Assembly: GCA_964529155.1 (NCBI GenBank)
Contig: CAZGVV010000007.1
Coordinates: 1-45,314 of the forward strand
Direction of reading: 5' to 3'
DNA length: 45,314 bases
Origin: CAZGVV01 sp964529155
GTDB lineage: Bacteria; Pseudomonadota; Alphaproteobacteria; Rickettsiales; SXRF01
Below, piece by piece: positions 40,593 to 45,314 of the stretch. How positions within the stretch are numbered: the stretch's first letter is position 1; every line of letters begins with the position of its first letter. A program made the translations under genes and the position numbers. Below the pieces are notes generated by a model that saw only the letters and a program-made list of their open reading frames with translations, had not been told where the DNA came from and ran no database searches.

Positions 40593-40786
40593 GCGATGAG
40601 GATGCAGAAAAAAATGGATTTATTGTGGAATATTATCAGCTTCCAGGAAATAGCAGCGTGAAGGTTACTGCCATTGATCCGCAAACCGGCCGTGAGGTAA
40701 GCCTTATCTGTCCGGAAAAGGCGGGCCGCAAAAATATGGCGCAGTTGGCTATACGCAAATTACGCTATGTGATGCGTAAAAAATAG
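40589..40786 (+). CDS. Small conserved protein of unknown function after the CNNM gene
   Basis: A 65-residue cytoplasmic protein whose ATG overlaps the CNNM stop (ATGA). Its core SSVKVTAIDPQTGREVSLICP and the basic end LAIRKLRYVMRKK resemble short alphaproteobacterial proteins that carry only a DUF label (possibly DUF6898; from memory, not checked). There is no signal peptide, membrane helix or cysteine cluster. It sits 17 bases before the PBP1A gene, and the conserved neighbourhood suggests a real gene. Confidence 0.7.
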   Translation: MSDEDAEKNGFIVEYYQLPGNSSVKVTAIDPQTGREVSLICPEKAGRKNMAQLAIRKLRYVMRKK

Positions 40787-40803
40787 CGTACATAACGCAT
40801 CTT

Positions 40804-42849
40804 ATGGCGAATCAACCAAAACGATCCCGTAAAAAACAATCTCCCTGGCAACGCTTCCGCAGCTGGGCTGGACCGCGCTTGAAGCGCGTCATTATTGCTG
40901 CAGTAATAATTATTGCCGTAGTGGTCGGCTGGTTTTTCCTGACGCTACCGAGCATCGATCAACTTTATGAAGCCACCAAAGCGCCAAGCGTGGTAGTGAA
41001 AGCTGAAGATGGGCGCATCATCGGCTCATATGGCGATACGTATGGCGACTTTTTAGTATATCGCGAATTGCCTAAACCGCTGATTGACGCGGTGCTTGCC
41101 ACTGAAGACCGCAATTTCTTCCACCATTTCGGCATTGACCCGTTTGGGTTATTACGAGCCATTTATACGGATGTGCGGGCGCGTGGCATGGTGCAAGGCG
41201 GCAGCACGATTACCCAGCAGGTAGCAAAAAACGTATTCCTCACGCCAGAGCGCACACTGAGCCGAAAATTGCGCGAAATGGCGCTGGCATTTAAATTAGA
41301 AGCGCGCTTCAGCAAACAGGAAATCCTGGCGATTTATTTGAATCGTGTATATCTCGGCGCTGGCAGCTATGGCGTGGACGCCGCCGCCAAACGCTATTTC
41401 GGCAAATCGGCACGCGACTTAAATGTGGCGGAAGCAGCCATTATCGCAGGATTACTGAAAGCACCATCGCGTTATGCGCCGACCGGAAACCCAAAGGCAT
41501 CGTCCAAACGCGGTGAGCAAGTATTGCATAACATGGTGGATGCAGGGTTGATGAAACCGGAAGCTGAGCAAACGGCACTAAAGCTCTTGCAACAAACCAT
41601 TTTAAAGACCAGCCGTGGACAAGCCGAATCCGCACGGTATTACAGCGACTGGATCATGGACCAGCTACAGGATATTGTGGGTGAATTGCATGAAGATGTG
41701 GTCGTTAACACCACCTTCCGCCCGGAATGGCAGCAGGCAGGTGAACAAGCCATTGCCTCCATCATGGATGAACAGGGCGCAAAATTAAATGCTTCGCAAG
41801 CCGCATTAGTGGCCATGACGCCAGACGGCGCGGTGCGGGTGATGATTGGCGGGCGCTCCTATGCCGAAAGCCAGTATAACCGCGCGGCTCAAGCTCACCG
41901 TCAGCCAGGCTCTTCGTTTAAATTATTCGTCTACCTGGCCGGGCTGGAAAGCGGGCTTACGCCGAATTCGCTGGTGGTGGATCAACCGGTGACGTTTGAC
42001 GGCTGGAGTCCAAAGAATTTCAGCGGGGATTATAAGGGTGAGATGGAATTGAAAGACGCTGTAGCGCAATCGCTCAATACGGTAGCGGTGCAAGTGGCTG
42101 AGCGAGCCGGGCTGGATAATGTGGTCAACATGGCGCACCGCCTGGGCATTGAAGAAGATTTATTGGCAACACCAAGCCTTGCGTTGGGAAGTAATGAAGT
42201 TACGCTGGTAGAGATGGTCGGCGCCTATGCGCACATGGCGGCCAACGGCGCTATCGTGCAACCGTACGGCATTGTGTCGGTGCAGTCAGCAACCGGTGAA
42301 ACACTGTATGAACGCCTGCCGCCTGCCGAAGGCCGCGCGCTGAACGAAAGCGTGGTAGGCATGATGAATATTCTGCTGGAGGGCGTTATTCAACACGGCA
42401 CGGGGCGTGGCGCGGCCATTGGCCGCCCGGCCGCAGGTAAAACCGGTACGACGTCAGATTACCATGACGCCTGGTTCATGGGCTATACGCCGGATTTGGC
42501 AGCGGGTGTCTGGGTAGGCAATGACGATAATACGCCGATGAAAAAAGTTACCGGTGGCACGCTGCCTGCACCGATCTGGCGGAATTTTATGACGGCGGCA
42601 CTTGCCAACACGCCGCCACATGACCTGCCGACTTATACCGGATTCTGGCAATCGATTATGCCATCCTGGGCCAATAGTCCGCCACAAAACCCGGCCACCA
42701 CCAGCACACAAGCGCCGGTGAATCCTCCGGCCACTCCGGGGAATGGCAATGAGGGTTTCCATTTGAAACCCACCTTTTGGAACAAGCTATTTAAAGGCAA
42801 TAGCGATTCCCACGTGGAACACAGCTACCCCACCAGCAATAAGCGCTAG
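40804..42849 (+). CDS. Penicillin-binding protein 1A family, bifunctional
   Basis: A class A PBP that polymerises and cross-links peptidoglycan. The 681-residue protein has a basic cytoplasmic start, one membrane helix at about 28-52, and a glycosyltransferase domain (about 65-240) with catalytic Glu101 in ATEDRNFFHHFGIDP and GGSTITQQVAKNVFL. The transpeptidase domain has SxxK at 370-373 (SSFK), SLN at 423-425 and KTGTT from Lys546. The C terminus is Pro/Thr-rich and disordered. At 681 residues it is shorter than many PBP1A proteins, without a large OB insertion. It ends in a four-base overlap (CTAG) with the convergent metallopeptidase gene. Confidence 0.95.
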   Translation: MANQPKRSRKKQSPWQRFRSWAGPRLKRVIIAAVIIIAVVVGWFFLTLPSIDQLYEATKAPSVVVKAEDGRIIGSYGDTYGDFLVYRELPKPLIDAVLATEDRNFFHHFGIDPFGLLRAIYTDVRARGMVQGGSTITQQVAKNVFLTPERTLSRKLREMALAFKLEARFSKQEILAIYLNRVYLGAGSYGVDAAAKRYFGKSARDLNVAEAAIIAGLLKAPSRYAPTGNPKASSKRGEQVLHNMVDAGLMKPEAEQTALKLLQQTILKTSRGQAESARYYSDWIMDQLQDIVGELHEDVVVNTTFRPEWQQAGEQAIASIMDEQGAKLNASQAALVAMTPDGAVRVMIGGRSYAESQYNRAAQAHRQPGSSFKLFVYLAGLESGLTPNSLVVDQPVTFDGWSPKNFSGDYKGEMELKDAVAQSLNTVAVQVAERAGLDNVVNMAHRLGIEEDLLATPSLALGSNEVTLVEMVGAYAHMAANGAIVQPYGIVSVQSATGETLYERLPPAEGRALNESVVGMMNILLEGVIQHGTGRGAAIGRPAAGKTGTTSDYHDAWFMGYTPDLAAGVWVGNDDNTPMKKVTGGTLPAPIWRNFMTAALANTPPHDLPTYTGFWQSIMPSWANSPPQNPATTSTQAPVNPPATPGNGNEGFHLKPTFWNKLFKGNSDSHVEHSYPTSNKR

Positions 42850-43571
42850 TTAAACCGATGTAATGCCTGGCCGTGCTTATGCAACCAGGCGCGATAGGTT
42901 TCCTGGTGAGGGCATAATTGCGTAACAATACGCCAGAATTGCGGACTATGGTCCATCCGCAGCATATGCGCGACTTCATGACACACCACATAATCCAGCA
43001 CTTCCGGCGGCGCGAGAATAAGCCGCCAGGAAAAGGACAGTACACGGTCAGAACCACAGCTTCCCCACCGTGAGGTAGGATCGCGCAGATTAATGCGGGC
43101 TATGCGCACACCCAACGTTTTTGCATGCATCATCGCCGCGCCGGTGATCGCCGCGCGTGCCTCAGCCTGCAGCCATGTGCGTACCCGGCGCGGCATAGCT
43201 GCTTCATCACCGCCTACGTAGAGTACGTCCCCTTCCCGCCAGACACGCCGCCCCTGCCCGGACATGGATCGCAGCGTCACCTGCACCCCACGCAAGGGGA
43301 TGACGGCATCGTTTGTAAAACTTATTTGCTCAGGCGTAGCGGCGATTTGAGCACGCAGCCATTGCGTCCGGCTTTCTACAAATTTCAATGCTTCGCGCTG
43401 GGAAACGCGCTTGGGTAGAGTAAGGCGCGCCGTTTTGGTACGTTCGCAATAGCGTAAAATAAGCCGGCGGCTGGTGGGATGGGTACGCACCACCAGGGGA
43501 ATTTCACGCTCGCCAAGTAACAAGGCGTAGTGTTTTTGCGGCCGGGCGCTGATTTGTTTGAATAGACGCAT
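42846..43571 (-). CDS. YgjP-like (DUF45, SprT-related) zinc metallopeptidase
   Basis: The 241-residue protein carries the zinc motif CHEVAHMLRMDHSPQFW near residues 193-209, with both His and the catalytic Glu, and a third His-containing stretch ahead of SPQFWR. Upstream are RINLRDPTSRWGSCG and LSFSWRLILAPPEVLDYVV, the hallmarks of the YgjP/DUF45 family. The N-terminal half (RRLILRYCERTKTARLTLP) is typical of the family. It is cytoplasmic, with no signal peptide. Its substrate is not known. It is divergent from dnaG with 34 bases between them. Confidence 0.92.
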   Translation of the reverse strand: MRLFKQISARPQKHYALLLGEREIPLVVRTHPTSRRLILRYCERTKTARLTLPKRVSQREALKFVESRTQWLRAQIAATPEQISFTNDAVIPLRGVQVTLRSMSGQGRRVWREGDVLYVGGDEAAMPRRVRTWLQAEARAAITGAAMMHAKTLGVRIARINLRDPTSRWGSCGSDRVLSFSWRLILAPPEVLDYVVCHEVAHMLRMDHSPQFWRIVTQLCPHQETYRAWLHKHGQALHRFN

Positions 43572-43605
43572 GGACTAGAGTATAGCATTAACGAAGATTA
43601 CCGCC

Positions 43606-45314
43606 ATGGCATTTGCACCCGACATTCTGGATCGTATCCGCTCGCATTTCGCACTTTCTGTCGTCATCGGACGCCACGTGCAACTGAAGCGACGCGGCCG
43701 GGAATTTACTGGGCTCTGCCCGTTTCATAACGAGAAAAGCCCCTCATTCACGGTAAATGACCAGAAACAATTTTTTCATTGCTTCGGCTGCGCGGCGCAT
43801 GGTGATGTGATTGAATTTGTCAAACTGCACGAACGCCTCACCTACCCAGAAGCCGTGGAAAAGCTGGCGCGTGAAGCAGGAATTGCCCTGCCGGTTGAAT
43901 CGGCCTATGCGGCAGCTCACCATGAGACACGCAAATCCTTGTTTGATGTCCTGCAGGCAGCATCCCTGTGGTTTGAGGAGCATTTAAAACGCCAGCAAGC
44001 TATGCCCGCGCGGGAATATCTACGTGAGCGTGGTATTACACCGGAAACCATTACCCGTTTTCACATCGGCTACGCCCCCGAAGGCCGCGACGGACTCAAA
44101 GCCCATTTGCTGACACAAGGATTCGCCGAAGCGCAATTAATTGAAGCCGGGCTGATTATCAAACCCGACACCGGAAACACCTATGACCGTTTTCGCGGCC
44201 GCATTATGTTCCCCATACGCAATCCGAGCGGAAAAGTGATCGCCTTTGGCGGACGGCTTATGGCAGCCACCACCAAACATTTACCAAAATATTTGAATTC
44301 ACCGGAAACGCCGCTGTTTAAAAAAGGTGAGGTCTTATACAACCTGGATCAGGCAGGCCATGCAGCAAGGGTAAAGGGCGAAATCATCGTGGTGGAAGGC
44401 TACATGGACACCGTAATGATGGCGCAATATGGTTTTACTGCTACCGTCGCTACGCTTGGCACGGCCGTTACCGAAACGCACATCCACACGCTCTGGAATT
44501 ACGCACCCGAACCGGTGCTGTGCTTAGACGGCGACGCCGCCGGAAAACGCGCCATGCTGCGGGCGGCGGAGCTGGCATTGCCGCTGATTTCACCCGGCCA
44601 TAGCCTGCGCTTTGCGCTTCTGCCACCCGGAGAAGACCCGGATAGCCTGCTTCGTACACAAGGGGAAGCGGCGTTGCGCCGTGCCGTATTGGATGCGCAT
44701 GGCATGGCAGAAACCTTATGGCGACATTGCGCCAGTGAAGCCGCCACCACGCCGGAGGGCCGCGCAGCGCTGGACCAGCGATTAACTATGCTCTCCACCC
44801 GCATCAAGGACGCCACCATGCAGCGTCATATGCGGGCGTTTTTTCGCACACAATTATGGCCGTCAGGCAAAAAGAAAGACAATGTAGATACCCTGCCGCG
44901 CTCCATGGCCGTGGAGCGTCAGGCGCGTGCGACGGCGCAGGAAGCAACCCTTCGCGCAATTCGCCAGCTGATGAAAATCCTGCTCACACAGCCAGCCCTT
45001 CTGCAACGCGGCGAGGTGGAGGACTACCTTTCCCGCCTGGACTGCGTGACCGATGCGCTCAATGAGCTGCGTGAAGCCTTGCTTGCGGCAACGGAAGACC
45101 CGCTGACCAATACCCCGGAAGGGTTGAATGCCTTTCTAGAGATGCGCGGCTTTGCCCCTGCCATCGCCTCTTTAATGGCAAATAATACGCTGCGGGTCCC
45201 ACGCGGACTTGCTGAGTCACCTGAGCATGCCTTTCTGGTGTGGCAAGAGGCAGTGGCATCGCAGGATCTGGCGGCGTTGGAGGCCGCCGGAAAGCGGGAA
45301 GAACGCAACCAACT
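43606..45314 (+). CDS. dnaG: DNA primase DnaG, truncated by the right window edge
   Basis: DnaG makes the RNA primers for replication. The gene starts at ATG 43606 and stays open to the edge, giving 569 residues of a protein usually about 600-650 long. The CHC2 zinc finger has ligands Cys38, His41, Cys59 and Cys62 (CPFHNEKSPSF and HCFGC). The primase core follows, and the TOPRIM motifs are EGYMD at 264-268 and DGD at 308-310 (VLCLDGDAAGKRAM). The final part in view is the linker to the helicase-binding domain. In alphaproteobacteria rpoD usually follows; that would lie outside. Confidence 0.97.
   Translation, partial: MAFAPDILDRIRSHFALSVVIGRHVQLKRRGREFTGLCPFHNEKSPSFTVNDQKQFFHCFGCAAHGDVIEFVKLHERLTYPEAVEKLAREAGIALPVESAYAAAHHETRKSLFDVLQAASLWFEEHLKRQQAMPAREYLRERGITPETITRFHIGYAPEGRDGLKAHLLTQGFAEAQLIEAGLIIKPDTGNTYDRFRGRIMFPIRNPSGKVIAFGGRLMAATTKHLPKYLNSPETPLFKKGEVLYNLDQAGHAARVKGEIIVVEGYMDTVMMAQYGFTATVATLGTAVTETHIHTLWNYAPEPVLCLDGDAAGKRAMLRAAELALPLISPGHSLRFALLPPGEDPDSLLRTQGEAALRRAVLDAHGMAETLWRHCASEAATTPEGRAALDQRLTMLSTRIKDATMQRHMRAFFRTQLWPSGKKKDNVDTLPRSMAVERQARATAQEATLRAIRQLMKILLTQPALLQRGEVEDYLSRLDCVTDALNELREALLAATEDPLTNTPEGLNAFLEMRGFAPAIASLMANNTLRVPRGLAESPEHAFLVWQEAVASQDLAALEAAGKREERNQ

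Overview
The window looks like a chromosomal segment of an alphaproteobacterium. Several gene families typical of that class occur together: an NDUFA12-like protein, a DUF2155 protein, an alpha-type SspB, a COQ7-type ubiquinone hydroxylase, a B12-dependent ribonucleotide reductase as the visible class of RNR, and the order xerD / aroK-aroB-CNNM transporter. Two runs of N (2460-2469 and 17034-17080) show it is a scaffold. I cannot name the genus. Deep-branching, pilus-bearing lineages such as Micavibrio-like or Holosporales/Rickettsiales relatives are possible, but that is a guess. I saw no tRNA, rRNA, CRISPR array or insertion sequence.

Positions 377-11561 and 16092-20577 together encode a type IV pilus system of the MSHA type in two arms. 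The plus-strand arm has an extension ATPase, a GspF/PilC platform protein, a large PilM/PilN-like protein, a PilO-like protein, a periplasmic GspB/PilP-like protein and an ABC ATPase. It meets a minus-strand arm with a PilT retraction ATPase, a PilU-like paralogue that has lost key catalytic residues, and a membrane-anchored TPR protein. The second arm, all on the minus strand, has an MshL-like secretin lipoprotein, an ABC-2 permease, a membrane-anchored protein and a major prepilin. The ABC ATPase and permease probably form one transporter, which recalls the PilGHI transporter of the Myxococcus pilus cluster. Between the arms lie housekeeping genes (pyrD, an mlaD homologue, the DUF2155 gene, the NDUFA12 homologue, dapB) and a VapBC-type toxin-antitoxin pair with a good promoter and a direct-repeat operator candidate.

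From 20.7 to 31.4 kb the genes are mostly housekeeping. There is a minus-strand run comF-recQ-dsbB-coq7, then holC, an sspB-tadA operon behind a near-consensus sigma-70 promoter, a MotA/MotB-like stator pair, metF, mlaA-mlaC (with mlaD, the Mla outer-membrane lipid pathway), a TrmJ-type RNA methyltransferase and phoU.

The 240-base gap before nrdJ is rich in regulatory signals: a cluster of DnaA boxes and a candidate tandem pair of NrdR boxes 31 bp apart. nrdJ ends in a strong terminator and is followed by an unrecognised membrane protein. The right part holds xerD with a tiny upstream membrane protein, then aroK-aroB-CNNM/CBS transporter-small conserved protein-PBP1A, a YgjP-like metallopeptidase, and the start of dnaG, which runs off the right edge.
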